From Bacteroides sp. 51 (lineage in GTDB: Bacteria > Bacteroidota > Bacteroidia > Bacteroidales > Bacteroidaceae): a DNA stretch of 64,000 nt. Position numbers and translations under genes: made by a program. The stretch is taken from contig NZ_QVMI01000024.1 in NCBI RefSeq assembly GCF_010500965.1, forward strand, positions 1 through 64,000. Direction: 5' to 3'. Under the pieces are notes generated by a model, which saw only the letters and a program-made list of their open reading frames with translations, was not told the origin of the DNA and searched no databases. This document shows, in pieces, positions 1 through 9,587 of the stretch (positions are counted from its first letter, which is position 1; every line of letters starts with the position of its first letter).

Positions 1-1
1 T

Positions 2-82
2 ACGCTCTTCTACGCAACCAACAGGGTGTTGGCCGCAATAGGGAAAGGGCTGAGAATTAACTATGCGCATAATGCTGCTTAA
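2..82 (+). other. Possible 3' end of a truncated gene at window edge
   Basis: A frame is open from the first bases to a TAA at 80-82 and would encode about 26 C-terminal residues. It runs into the presumed left end of the IS21 element at about 73-76, so the original stop may have been replaced by the insertion. I do not recognise the peptide, and the stretch is too short to tell a real gene end from chance. Confidence 0.2.
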
Positions 83-164
83 TTATGAAAAGTTACTTAA
101 TAATTTATTCTTTACTGACACAGTTTAAATTACAGTCTCGTCTGATTAGACGTTTCAAATATAG

Positions 165-959
165 TTATCTTTCATTTGTTTTCAACATTTTTTGTGTTTC
201 TTTTACCCGATATGACTGTCCATTCATGTTTATCAGATACGCTTTATGTGTCAGTCTATCTACCATTGCGGCTACCAATACCTTGTCTTTGACAATTTCT
301 CCCCACCTGCTAAATGCCAGGTTTGTAGTTATAATGGTTGTTTTCTTCCCAGCCCTGAGTGATAAATGGTTAAATAGAAGTTCTCCTCCTTCCTTATCAC
401 AGCTGACATATCCAAATTCATCACATATAACCATATCATACCTTTGGAAGCGCAATTCGAGTTGCCTAAGGCTTTTCTGTGATCGGCACTCCCTTATTTG
501 TGTGAGCAAATGGGGTACAGAAGTAAAAAAGACGGTATACCCTTCTAAGCAGGCTTTGATACCCAGTGCTATGGACAGATGCGTCTTACCTGTTCCCGGA
601 TTGCCACAAAACACAATATTACGTCCTTCGTTTATAAATTCCAATGTTTCCAGTTCGGGCAATGCTGTTTGTGCATCTTTAGGTAGTTCTTCCCTTACCA
701 GTTCTTGAAGATATTTAAGTTCCGGGAATCCAGCTGTCCTGACCCGCTGTTTTCGACGATTTTCTAGGCGCGCATCCATTTCCTTGCTGAGCAGGCTGCA
801 TATAAACGTTCGATAACTCCATCCCTCCTCTGTAGCCAAAGAGATAAAATCCTCCAGTTCATCCCTCAGGACAGGCAGTTTAAGCTCTTTGGCGTAGTTA
901 AAGGCTCTTTCCTTTTCATTTAGATTTTCCATTTGTAAATCATTTAAATTAAGTTCCAT
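165..959 (-). CDS. istB: IS21 helper ATPase IstB
   Basis: AAA+ ATPase of the IstB/DnaC type that assists the IstA transposase in target selection and strand transfer. The 264-residue protein has a clear Walker A (GNPGTGKTHL, around residues 118-127) and Walker B (MVICDEFGY), followed by a sensor-like TTNLAFSRWGE segment. The N-terminal region is helical and charged, as in IstB. The gene follows istA by 11 bp on the same strand, so the two form one transcription unit. Length matches the family and no frameshift is visible, so the element may be active. Confidence 0.95.
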   Translation of the reverse strand: MELNLNDLQMENLNEKERAFNYAKELKLPVLRDELEDFISLATEEGWSYRTFICSLLSKEMDARLENRRKQRVRTAGFPELKYLQELVREELPKDAQTALPELETLEFINEGRNIVFCGNPGTGKTHLSIALGIKACLEGYTVFFTSVPHLLTQIRECRSQKSLRQLELRFQRYDMVICDEFGYVSCDKEGGELLFNHLSLRAGKKTTIITTNLAFSRWGEIVKDKVLVAAMVDRLTHKAYLINMNGQSYRVKETQKMLKTNER

Positions 960-970
960 ATAATTGTTTT

Positions 971-2584
971 TTAATTAATTGTTGCCATTTCATTTATACT
1001 ATTCCCTGTATCCATTATGCGGGACAGATCCATCAGTATCCTCATGGATTCATCCTCTATCTGTGAAGATTCGTCCTGGAGGTTTCCACCCAGAGAGATT
1101 AATTCGTCACCTGTACTTTCATCCTGAGTCGTGGCATGCATCATCGCTTTAATTTGATCAGCAGATATGCTCTTTAAACCGCGCTCTATCAATGCATCAT
1201 ATGCATCTACAATATCAGTGTGGGTAAAATGATGATCTCTGGCATACTGTAACAAGAAGACAAAATCCCTGGCCTTGTCTGTAAAATGCTTATTAAACAA
1301 TGCCTGTATCTTGGGGGGCATTTGCTTTAGGGCCAACGAAGAATTTAAGGCTCCTGGTTTACGCTCCAATGTGGTCAGGTAGTGCTCCAGTTTAACAGAC
1401 CATCTTTTGGACCCGGAGTATATGCGCTCATGTACGGCCACTTTGTCGTTATTATAGAGGATGACAAGTTTTTCGGAGTATATCTTAACGGTGACGGTTT
1501 TACCAACCAATGTATCGGGAACCGAGTAATGTGAGCACTTCATACAGATAGTAGACCACTTATCTACCTTATATTCCGCAATTTCGAAGCACCCCATTTC
1601 ATTTACATAAGGATTTAGAGCTTCTAGGTCTGCGGCAAGGGATTCTTCTTTGCCTTGCGTAAAAGCAGAAGCGCTACAGGTGTTAATCTTTTCACAGGTA
1701 GCCAGTAAATGCCTGCCGGCATCTTCCAGATTTTTAAAATGTAGATTGATGCTAAAGGCTTTGCGCCTGATATATTCCACCGAACGTTCCACGTGTCCTT
1801 TTTCCCAACCCGCACGGATATTACAGAAACGGTAATGGAAACGGTAAAAGTTGCTCATACGAAGCAGTGCATCGGTAGGTTTCTTTTCCACTCCGGCGAA
1901 CTCCTTGATAGCTACGCGCATGTTGTCATAAACCATCATGGCGGGAACACCTTTTACCTGACGGAAGAAATTACGGTGGCTTTCCATGAAGGCAAGGGTG
2001 TTCTGATGGCGGAACAACCATGCATAGCGTCCGTTACTATGACTCAGGGTAAATACAGCTATATACAGGCGCTGAAGCTTCCCGTCAAGATAGATTTTTA
2101 CTTCTCCCCAGTCAAACTCGCAGGATTCTCCCGCAGGATAATACCCTCGCACGAAGGCTTCTGAGGACTTAACTTCTTGTTTTTGCTTTGCAAGGAAGCT
2201 AATGTATTTACAAACACTCGGATAGCTGATTTGGAAGCCTTTTTCAAGCAATAGTTCGTAAATGTCTTTACCACGCATGCATTGCTTCTTAAGCCCCATA
2301 GCTCGTTTACGTTCGTTCTTGGCAAGGCAGTCGTCTATTAAATCTTTTAAACTGCCAACAATAACCCTACGCCCTCGTTTGGAACTGTCATAACGGGGAA
2401 CTGTGGTTAAAATAGTCTCCAATGAAGCTTCAGGATCACAAGCCCTTAAAGCTGATTCATACTCAGAGATAATCTTGTGTACTGTTTTTCGGTTGATACA
2501 CAACTCTCTGGCTATAGCCCGTTTACTGTAACCGCGGGTACGGTACATATGTATAATTGTTTGTTTTTCCACCATTGTTATCAT
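971..2584 (-). CDS. istA: IS21 transposase IstA
   Basis: DDE transposase that cuts and joins the element ends. An N-terminal helix-turn-helix (YSKRAIARELCINRKTVHKI) is followed by an rve/integrase catalytic core. Candidate acidic residues are in FDWGE, VYDNM and EKGHVE, and a C-terminal basic region follows. The start is uncertain: an upstream GTG (2611) and ATGs at 2584 and 2575 are all possible. I use 2584, giving 537 residues. The open frame is intact and full length for the family. It is transcribed ahead of istB. Confidence 0.93.
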   Translation of the reverse strand: MITMVEKQTIIHMYRTRGYSKRAIARELCINRKTVHKIISEYESALRACDPEASLETILTTVPRYDSSKRGRRVIVGSLKDLIDDCLAKNERKRAMGLKKQCMRGKDIYELLLEKGFQISYPSVCKYISFLAKQKQEVKSSEAFVRGYYPAGESCEFDWGEVKIYLDGKLQRLYIAVFTLSHSNGRYAWLFRHQNTLAFMESHRNFFRQVKGVPAMMVYDNMRVAIKEFAGVEKKPTDALLRMSNFYRFHYRFCNIRAGWEKGHVERSVEYIRRKAFSINLHFKNLEDAGRHLLATCEKINTCSASAFTQGKEESLAADLEALNPYVNEMGCFEIAEYKVDKWSTICMKCSHYSVPDTLVGKTVTVKIYSEKLVILYNNDKVAVHERIYSGSKRWSVKLEHYLTTLERKPGALNSSLALKQMPPKIQALFNKHFTDKARDFVFLLQYARDHHFTHTDIVDAYDALIERGLKSISADQIKAMMHATTQDESTGDELISLGGNLQDESSQIEDESMRILMDLSRIMDTGNSINEMATIN

Positions 2585-2742
2585 TTTTACCCTTTGTGTT
2601 GATTTAATCACAAAGGAATTTATAATGTTAATTAGGAGAGATAAAATTCAGACTTTTAATATGGAATAGGTCTAAAGTTTTATCTAACTGGTGGTATACT
2701 TTTCAATTATTTTAGTGGAATACTTTTCAGTTATTATCTACA

Positions 2743-3153
2743 AGCTTTGGAGTCGGAAAGTAACCATTCATAAACAAAAGAAATAACAAACAATTATAAA
2801 CTGTTGTAAACACCTATTTTTCAGAGGTTTTTCTTTGCATTCAATTTTATTCTTACTTAGTTTATTATCTGTTTATTTATGGTATATTTGTACCACATAT
2901 GTATCAAGCAGTGTAACAACAAACATTTATACCACGATTCAAACTAGAAAGTCACCGTTTGCAACATAATGCAACGTACTGCAATATAAATTGGGGGAGC
3001 GTATCAAAAATATGCGATCAAAAGAACCGATAAAGAAGCTACCTGACTAAGCTAACCAAGTTTGATAACTAATCCTATTAAGTTTCCAAACCAAGCCGAC
3101 TTAAATTCTCTCAACAAGAAAGCGTGTCAGAAACCTCCTGAATGGGGTTGTTT
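2743..3153. other. Non-coding stretch with integrase-leader-like features
   Basis: No gene is visible here. The stretch contains a -7-like box TATATTTG (about 2883-2890, plus strand). It also holds three 10-bp direct repeats, TGCAACATAA, TGCAACGTAC and TGCAATATAA, at 2960-2989. After these comes an ATG reading only about 12 codons (from 3012) before a stop. From memory, such TGCAAC repeats occur ahead of tyrosine-recombinase genes in Bacteroidales, so this may be the leader of a lost integrase. That is an inference, not a homology result. Confidence 0.35.
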
Positions 3154-3154
3154 C

Positions 3155-3222
3155 CGTAGGTCTAAAGGCTACTTGCGTTTAGACTAAAAGGATGATGTCG
3201 TTTTAGTCTAAAAGGTATCAGT
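3155..3222. repeat. Short palindromic array F (3 copies)
   Basis: Three copies of a palindromic word close to TTTAGNCTAAAAG lie at about 3157-3167, 3178-3190 and 3201-3214, with centres 22-24 bp apart. The array ends 2 bp from the jetD stop codon, so it is in the 3' untranslated region of the jet operon. It resembles the better-ordered 22/23-bp arrays elsewhere in the window but is shorter and less regular. Confidence 0.55.
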
Positions 3223-3224
3223 GT

Positions 3225-4085
3225 TTACACATCACGCACCAGCACCTCCTGATCCACCCCTCTCCTATACCGATGAATAATTCCAATCAGCTCCGCCACC
3301 TGACTCTCTGTAATATCCACCATATCCACACACAACTTCTGCCGATCATATCGTTCGTAATTCCCATACCTTTCAAATAGTTCTTCAATACCCGGAGGGA
3401 CGAAAAAAGAACACCTTCCATTCGGCAGATGCCTTTTAAATTCATTCATATAAATATTGATCCCAGCAAAATCAAAATCCCCAAAATGAAGATAAGGATT
3501 AGGTATAGCCTTAAGCCAACGGATTACATCCCCGTGCTGATTCTGAGGATAACGACTGATAAAAAGCGGTTTCATATCCTTAAAGAGATACCTCTGTTTT
3601 TCGATATAGCGGAAACTCTCCGGATTCTCAACGCCGACAATGGTAAGCTGAGGGTCAGGAATAAAATGTTCGAAGTCGTACACAAAGTGGAACAAACCCA
3701 GAGTGGGATTCAACAGCGTTTGTTTTCCGTTTAAACAGACCTCTACCGGATCGTAACAATTAACGAGAAACCCTTTAAAACTGCGGCTTCTTATCAGTTT
3801 TGAATCTGTAGAAACCTTTATGAGGCTGGCGCGTAAAGTATCTTCTTCTTTTAAAACCGAGACGTATTCATCCAGATTGGCGATGGAGTAATGATTGAGT
3901 AGATACAAATCAAGCTGCTCTTGGTTTAGTAAGAGGATGTATCCTCGATTTTTACCGATTCTATAGAGGATATTCTCAAACTGTAGTTCCTTGAAAACGG
4001 TCTGTGGAAGCTGACTAGCGGGAATTCTTTCTCCCTGGCGGAGCAAGAGTAGTTTTTCGGCAACGGGCAAAGATATCTTTTCCAT
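3225..4085 (-). CDS. jetD: Wadjet JetD-like nuclease subunit (toprim)
   Basis: Candidate nuclease of the Wadjet system, which cleaves circular plasmid DNA once the JetABC complex has extruded it. The C-terminal half carries a toprim-like acidic set: E153 in VENPESF and D203/D205 in FGDFDFAGI, the pattern of the DUF2220/JetD family. The N-terminal ~150 residues would be the DNA-binding arm. At 286 residues it is clearly shorter than the ~380 residues I recall for classical JetD, so this is a compact version. It follows jetC by 2 bp and is the last gene of the operon. Confidence 0.8.
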   Translation of the reverse strand: MEKISLPVAEKLLLLRQGERIPASQLPQTVFKELQFENILYRIGKNRGYILLLNQEQLDLYLLNHYSIANLDEYVSVLKEEDTLRASLIKVSTDSKLIRSRSFKGFLVNCYDPVEVCLNGKQTLLNPTLGLFHFVYDFEHFIPDPQLTIVGVENPESFRYIEKQRYLFKDMKPLFISRYPQNQHGDVIRWLKAIPNPYLHFGDFDFAGINIYMNEFKRHLPNGRCSFFVPPGIEELFERYGNYERYDRQKLCVDMVDITESQVAELIGIIHRYRRGVDQEVLVRDV

Positions 4086-4087
4086 AT

Positions 4088-7000
4088 TTATATACGATTG
4101 TTTGTGATAATACGGTTGATAATGGTAATATCCTTCCCTATCTGCGTGTCCCGTTGCTTGCTGAGTTTATAGGTATATTTATATGCCAGCGCGTCGAATG
4201 ATTGCGGCGAGCCGTTAACAAGGAAGATGTTACGGTCATTAGCAAATTTCAGGATGCCACGGACGTTGTTGGGATGGAGCTTTCCTATCTCGTCCATCAT
4301 GCAATGCAGGCGAAAATCCTTAAACTGATTTTTGGTAGCTCCCTCTTTGAAGACGTTGAGCAGCATGATATTGATCATGGCTTTTACGAGGACATCTGTA
4401 CCGTCGGAGCCTACATTTGCCAATTTATCTACCCACCCTGTATCGTTATCGTTTTCGATAACCTTGAATTCGAGTTCAAACGAATCGCTCAGGGAGATGG
4501 TGCCTGTTTTGTATTCTGCAATGGATTTACTTAAGGCAGAAAGGTACTGAACCGCCTTTTTGTTGTTTTCCTCCCGACTTTGTTCATGGGCGTTGAATAA
4601 GTTCATCTCACCGAAGTTGAACAAATTTTCATCGTTGAACGCTTTTATTTCTTCCAATAACTGCACTATTTTGTTGCTACTCGATATCATCCGCAGTTCG
4701 ATGCTTTTAATTACGCCTGCAAAGTTTCGCTTTACAAAGTCGCTGTTTATTTCATTGATTACTTTGCGGATATCCTTTTCTTTGGACAGCAGTTGGTCCG
4801 TTTCGTTGCCCACCTGCTTTATGATATTGGAAAAGAGTTCATTTACCCGTTTCTCGTATTCGTTTATCTTATCTTCCTCTATAAATTCGCGAAGGTCTTC
4901 TGCAAATTGAAGATATTCAGCATCTTCAATGAGCTTTGTTTTAAATTTGAAGATGTTGTTTTCGCTAAAATTTCCAGTAAACTTGTTGATGTTTTCGCGC
5001 AACGTGTTGAACTCCTTTAACCGGGAATAATACTTACCGTTCAGCTCTTCGATGATGGTAACGCCATTTTTTTCGCTTGGGGTTTTGATGTCCGTATCAC
5101 GGAATTTGTCGGTGTGATCCAAGTAAACCTCCGTAATTTGAAATTCCGCAAACTTCTGTGCATCAGCTTCAAAGCCTGCCAGTTGCGTCTCATAAGTGGT
5201 GATGCGGGATTTGATTTCGTCCTGTTCACTCCTGAGTTTTTGCAACTGTGCCTGATACTTATTTCCCGCTTCCGTTAGTTTATTTTCAAGCAAATCACGT
5301 TGCGCCTTGAAATAATCTACTTTGCTGAACAGTTCTTTCTCGTCTTTCCGGTAATTGAAAGTGAGTTCGGTATGCTTTTCTATGAAGCTTAATTCGGTAG
5401 CAATGGTTTGCAACTGCTTTTCCAGTGAGGCTATTTTTTCGGTATCCGCCCCCTTGTCTTTAAGTTCTTTGGTTTGACTATTTCTTATCGCTTGCACCTC
5501 CTGCCGGGTTTTCTCTTTCCTTTCGGCGATGGTTTGAGCTATAATTTCTTTATCTGCTTCCGTGAGTTGAAGCTTTTCTTTGATCTTTGCTTCCTTCTCT
5601 TTTTGCTTAGTTTTGATTTTTCTGTCAATCTCAGCTTTTACTGAAGCCAATTGGTTTTCGGCTTCTGTTTTACTGGCAACTACCTTATCAAACGATTGAT
5701 TGACTTCATCGATGCGGGCTTTTTTATCTGCTTCGGCACGTTGCTCCCAACCACCGAGTTCTATATTCGCCTTTTCAACGTTTTTTGTTTCTTGCCCAAT
5801 GTTATATTTACACCTCTCTATCTCCTCCTTATTCTTTTTAATACTGGGAAGATATTTCTTCTTCAATGCCTCCAGTTGGTCGGCGAGCCTTTTATCTTCC
5901 GCGTCATTCCGGATTTTAAGAGATGCTATTTCTTTCTCCAACGAAGCAATTTCGCTTTCATAATCATCTACCGTTTTTACCTCTTTCTCTATTTCGTCGA
6001 GGTTGATTTGCAGGCCATACAAGCTATCCGGTGCCACATTCGTTTTGCGGGGTGATAGTCCTGTTCTAAACAGCACCTGTTCCTGATCGATAACTTTACC
6101 GATGTTTTTTTCCCATCCGGGATACTCTTTGTTGAGCCAGCCATAGAGTGAGTCTTTGCTGTTTTCAATCCGGGTACGGATAATGGTTATTTTCTCAGTC
6201 AATTGCCGTATCAGTTCCCGGTTGTCATTTTTCAGTCTTTCCGCTTCCACCTTCACATTTCCTTCCTTTAGCTCCCATTGGGTTTTTAGGGTGGAGTTTT
6301 CGTTCCCCAAACATGCAATGCTGTTTTGAGCCTGCTGCATCTGCTCGTTGGCTATACGGATTTTCTCTTTGCACTCATTTATTTCCTGAGCGTACCAGAC
6401 TGTATTTTTGGCTTCGAACAGCCTATTACGAAGTCTGGAGCTTTCTTCTTTTTTCTCTTCAATCAACTCAGCTATTTGCTGTATTTTGCTTTCCGATTGC
6501 TCGCGTATGGTGGAAAATATCTTTTCATATTCATGGGCGAGCACCTCTTTATAGGTATAATAATCAATGTCTAGCTTTTGAATCTTTTCTTGTTGGATGT
6601 TCCGGTAGGCTTCAAACTGGTTGTTGAGCTGCTCCACCTGAATCTCGTACCGTTGTTTTATTTCGTTGAAATCTGTTTCCAGCAATGCTTTCTGATCCTT
6701 TATGTTTTGTTGTTCGCCCAATAAGTCGCTTTTCCGAGCCACCCGTAACAGAATGTTTTGGATATCGCTCTGCTCATACTCTTCACTTTTCTGCCTCGCT
6801 TCTTTCAACTTATTGACAAACACACCTTTATCTTCCGACAGTTTATTTTTACTTTTCTCGTAGGCTTCCCATTTGCTCTTTTGGCTCTGAATGATCACTG
6901 CTTCTTTCTCCATTTCCTTAGTCCGCCTTGCATCGAGTTTTACTTGTTGCTCTTCGTTATCTTTCAGCCTGCACATTATTTCAACCGCCAATCTTTTGAA

Positions 7001-7783
7001 GTCCTGATCTATAAAACGGATGGTGGAGTGATTTTCCACAATGCTGCCGGCAAGTTTACGTATGCGGTTCCCTCCTTTTACCGTTTCCGTCCATAATCGA
7101 ATATCGTTGAGTTGCGTTTCAAAGTCTTTCAGATGCAGCGTGTAGGTAGAAAGATCAATAGGCATTTCATCTTCATTGAGCGACTTGATAATGGTATCTT
7201 TTATGAAATCACTCTCTACTTTGTAGTTGAGAAATACGTGTTGAATGGCGCGCGGTATATTTTGATATCGTTTACTTTCCAGTAGGGCGTATTTGCGAAA
7301 TTCGGCTCCAAGTCCTTTATTGTTTCCGTAAATAATGTTCCGGTACTCTTCGTAGCGGTCTATCAACCGAGTGTATTTTATCCGGTCGCGACTCAGATTT
7401 TCGCGCACCGCATCCCACGATTCCGCAATTCGCCCATCGGTTTCGTGAATGAAATAGGACTGTCTATATTCCGAGTTGAAAAAGCGAAACACTACCCTAC
7501 CCTGCGATTTGTAGGCAAGCACACAGAATGAACCGTTTTCGTGGGCTACTTCATAGATAATGAAAGAGTTCTGGTAAGGGAAATAAAACTCCACGAACCG
7601 TTTTTTCTCTACTGGTATTCCGAGCTTTTGCTGGTTGGCATTGTAAAAGAACAATAATGCTCTTAGTAGGGTACTTTTCCCTACTCCCTGAGTGCCTGTG
7701 AGGTGAACATTTCCGTCGAGTTTAACTTCGGAATAACGGATATTTGCACTTTCGATAAATATGATTTTATTCAGGTATCTCAT
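4088..7783 (-). CDS. jetC: Wadjet JetC-like SMC ATPase
   Basis: SMC/MukB-like loop-extruding ATPase, 1231 residues. Walker A is near the N-terminus (G30-TQGVGKST-38). About 900 residues of Glu/Lys/Gln-rich coiled coil follow. The C-terminal head has a degenerate signature segment (GSDGTD, 1125-1130) and Walker B with D1164-E1165 in MMDEIGKLHP. This split-head layout is that of MukB/JetC/DUF3584-type proteins. The gene overlaps the end of jetB by 17 bp, showing tight coupling. Together with JetA (kleisin) and JetB (KITE) it should form a dimeric motor that senses small circular DNA. Confidence 0.9.
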   Translation of the reverse strand: MRYLNKIIFIESANIRYSEVKLDGNVHLTGTQGVGKSTLLRALLFFYNANQQKLGIPVEKKRFVEFYFPYQNSFIIYEVAHENGSFCVLAYKSQGRVVFRFFNSEYRQSYFIHETDGRIAESWDAVRENLSRDRIKYTRLIDRYEEYRNIIYGNNKGLGAEFRKYALLESKRYQNIPRAIQHVFLNYKVESDFIKDTIIKSLNEDEMPIDLSTYTLHLKDFETQLNDIRLWTETVKGGNRIRKLAGSIVENHSTIRFIDQDFKRLAVEIMCRLKDNEEQQVKLDARRTKEMEKEAVIIQSQKSKWEAYEKSKNKLSEDKGVFVNKLKEARQKSEEYEQSDIQNILLRVARKSDLLGEQQNIKDQKALLETDFNEIKQRYEIQVEQLNNQFEAYRNIQQEKIQKLDIDYYTYKEVLAHEYEKIFSTIREQSESKIQQIAELIEEKKEESSRLRNRLFEAKNTVWYAQEINECKEKIRIANEQMQQAQNSIACLGNENSTLKTQWELKEGNVKVEAERLKNDNRELIRQLTEKITIIRTRIENSKDSLYGWLNKEYPGWEKNIGKVIDQEQVLFRTGLSPRKTNVAPDSLYGLQINLDEIEKEVKTVDDYESEIASLEKEIASLKIRNDAEDKRLADQLEALKKKYLPSIKKNKEEIERCKYNIGQETKNVEKANIELGGWEQRAEADKKARIDEVNQSFDKVVASKTEAENQLASVKAEIDRKIKTKQKEKEAKIKEKLQLTEADKEIIAQTIAERKEKTRQEVQAIRNSQTKELKDKGADTEKIASLEKQLQTIATELSFIEKHTELTFNYRKDEKELFSKVDYFKAQRDLLENKLTEAGNKYQAQLQKLRSEQDEIKSRITTYETQLAGFEADAQKFAEFQITEVYLDHTDKFRDTDIKTPSEKNGVTIIEELNGKYYSRLKEFNTLRENINKFTGNFSENNIFKFKTKLIEDAEYLQFAEDLREFIEEDKINEYEKRVNELFSNIIKQVGNETDQLLSKEKDIRKVINEINSDFVKRNFAGVIKSIELRMISSSNKIVQLLEEIKAFNDENLFNFGEMNLFNAHEQSREENNKKAVQYLSALSKSIAEYKTGTISLSDSFELEFKVIENDNDTGWVDKLANVGSDGTDVLVKAMINIMLLNVFKEGATKNQFKDFRLHCMMDEIGKLHPNNVRGILKFANDRNIFLVNGSPQSFDALAYKYTYKLSKQRDTQIGKDITIINRIITNNRI

Positions 7784-8345
7784 TTTTCGCTTCGTCGGTT
7801 ATGTGTATAGTTAAAATTAAATCTTCCAGGTATCTGAAAGAGGAGAGTACTTTATATTGATCCGAGATTTCGTTTTCCAGCTCCATAAAGCGGTCACTTC
7901 TCATATCACCAATTATCTTTGCCAATACTTCCGAATGTTTGGTTTTATTCGGAGCATACCTTTTTAGCGCGTCTATCTTCGTTTTCAGTTCGGCATTGAG
8001 GTTGAGTTGCACTAAGATGTCCGACGGTGTAAAACGGAATCCGGACCCGAAAGCATTGTCGAAGGTTTTAAAGAATTCGAGGATATCAATCCACTTAAAC
8101 GCCTGTTCTATCTTGCGTTCGAGGTCGGCCTTAGCTTCCACGCGCGAAAAATGATAGTAGCCATCGCCTTTTTCGAGGGTAAAGTTTATTTGCCGGAAGT
8201 ATTCGTAAAGGTTATCATAATGCTCCTCGTTGTCGAGTATATTGTACAATTTCCTTTCCAGTTCGTCGGTGCAATTCGAATTTATAAGCTGTCCTTTGCT
8301 TAGTATTTCGAACACTTGCGCTGTTTGTTTCGGTACGTTCATCAT
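7767..8345 (-). CDS. jetB: Wadjet JetB-like KITE subunit
   Basis: A 192-residue acidic protein of the DUF4194/MukE-like (KITE) type, expected to bind the kleisin JetA and the SMC head. Visible features are a winged-helix-like N-terminal region and the segment DGYYHFSRVEAKADLE, which resembles MukE/JetB proteins. Assignment rests mainly on size, position between jetA and jetC, and the overlap with jetC. It starts 6 bp after the jetA stop. Confidence 0.78.
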   Translation of the reverse strand: MMNVPKQTAQVFEILSKGQLINSNCTDELERKLYNILDNEEHYDNLYEYFRQINFTLEKGDGYYHFSRVEAKADLERKIEQAFKWIDILEFFKTFDNAFGSGFRFTPSDILVQLNLNAELKTKIDALKRYAPNKTKHSEVLAKIIGDMRSDRFMELENEISDQYKVLSSFRYLEDLILTIHITDEAKNEIPE

Positions 8346-8351
8346 GTTTAT

Positions 8352-9548
8352 TTATTTAGGGTACACCACGGCATATTCAATGTCATTCATTGTATGATAG
8401 TGATTTGTAAATTCAAATTCATCTTCATATAGGGATATAAGCTGGCAAAATATCGTAACCTGTTCATCGAACGATACTTCTTTTTCATAAGGGTATTGTA
8501 TCACAAAGTTGAAAAGATTATTTCCCGAGGCGATAAAACTATTTTTGACCTCTTCGAGGTTGATTTGCACATCCAATTCTGTTTCTTCCTTTAAAAGTCC
8601 GGGCGGCAAAGCAGGTGCCAGCGAGGCTCTTTGCTTTACTTTGAGGTGTATCTTGGCATTGGCTTTGCGGATGGATTCAATTACTTCGTCTCGTCCAAGG
8701 TAGTCGAGCGACAGTTTCAAAGGATAATGAGTTTTCTTTTCAAAGATAACATTCCGGTTGGCAGACAGTACGCGCTCTATATCCGTATCATGGCGGATGG
8801 TAAACTGGTCTTTAAGATATTTCAACTGACGTAGTTTTTCTACAATCCGGCTCTGATATTGTATTTGATTCAGGTATTCAATAATTTGCTGTTGTGCAGC
8901 AATAATATTGTGTCGGCACTCATTGAGTTGTAGTTTCAGGTGATGGATGATATGCAACAACTCATCATCAATAGCCGTTGTGAAGAAAGTTTGCTCATCC
9001 TTTCCGTTTATCAACTCCTCGATGGACTGGATGAAGAGCGAAAGGTTGTCTCGTTTCTTATCCAGCGATTCGAGTTTGGCCTTTTTAATCTTGTAGTTAG
9101 GTTCGTTTTTGAATGTATTGTCAATATTCCGTTTCAGGTCAACCACATTTCGCAGTGTTAGGGTGCCCATCTTTCGGAGTGAGCTTTTGATGGTTCGCAG
9201 GTAGTTGTACTTGCGATGTTCATTGTTTTCCTTGAAATAGTAGTTGATATGGTCTTTCAGATGCTGGATATTGGAGTCTATCAACGAGATGTTGATTTCT
9301 TCGTTTACCTCGAGTATCTGTTCAAAAAACTGTATGTACTGGTCGTCAATTTCCAGGAAGCTGCCATTCTCACGAATAACCGAATGGTCAATCAGGTACC
9401 GGAGGCGGTTGTCGTCGTGATCGACTAATTCCAGCGCATAATCGTACTTATAGGAGAATGTCTTGCGTTTTCCGAACATTTCTGCCAATAGAGTGCGCTC
9501 ACGGGCAAGGACGCTGAGGAGTTCTTTTATATTGGAGAAAGTGTTCAT
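8352..9548 (-). CDS. jetA: Wadjet JetA-like kleisin subunit
   Basis: First gene of the operon, 398 residues, mostly helical, and the presumed kleisin (MukF/DUF3375-like) bridging the two JetC heads. The N-terminal segment (about LLSVLARERTLLAEMFGKRK) looks like a winged-helix domain. The middle contains predicted coiled coil. An in-frame TTG at 9572 would extend the protein by 8 residues. I prefer the ATG at 9548 because a -7 box lies at 9588-9595, leaving a normal ~33-nt leader. It is shorter than the ~480 residues I recall for classical JetA. Confidence 0.72.
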   Translation of the reverse strand: MNTFSNIKELLSVLARERTLLAEMFGKRKTFSYKYDYALELVDHDDNRLRYLIDHSVIRENGSFLEIDDQYIQFFEQILEVNEEINISLIDSNIQHLKDHINYYFKENNEHRKYNYLRTIKSSLRKMGTLTLRNVVDLKRNIDNTFKNEPNYKIKKAKLESLDKKRDNLSLFIQSIEELINGKDEQTFFTTAIDDELLHIIHHLKLQLNECRHNIIAAQQQIIEYLNQIQYQSRIVEKLRQLKYLKDQFTIRHDTDIERVLSANRNVIFEKKTHYPLKLSLDYLGRDEVIESIRKANAKIHLKVKQRASLAPALPPGLLKEETELDVQINLEEVKNSFIASGNNLFNFVIQYPYEKEVSFDEQVTIFCQLISLYEDEFEFTNHYHTMNDIEYAVVYPK

Positions 9549-9587
9549 GGCATAGATTTGGATTATTTGCAAGAAAACATACTGTCA

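Larger units (their letters stand above)
73..2742 (-). mobile_element. IS21-family insertion sequence
   Basis: The element carries istA and istB in the usual order. Its ends resemble each other read inward. The right end has two TGAAAAGTATtcc-type words 21 bp apart (2701-2740, minus sense), and the left end has TGAAAAGTTACTT at about 86-98. Multiple short terminal repeats with TG...CA termini are typical of IS21. Boundaries are estimates: the left TG could be at 73 or 76, and the right CA is at 2741-2742. I could not see a convincing target-site duplication. Confidence 0.75.

Noticed and set aside
85-708. 207-codon plus-strand frame over istB
   Set aside because: Antisense to a clear IstB with Walker motifs; no domain of its own.
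5651-6055. 134-codon plus-strand frame over jetC
   Set aside because: Arises from the Glu/Lys-rich coiled-coil codons read in reverse; no domain.
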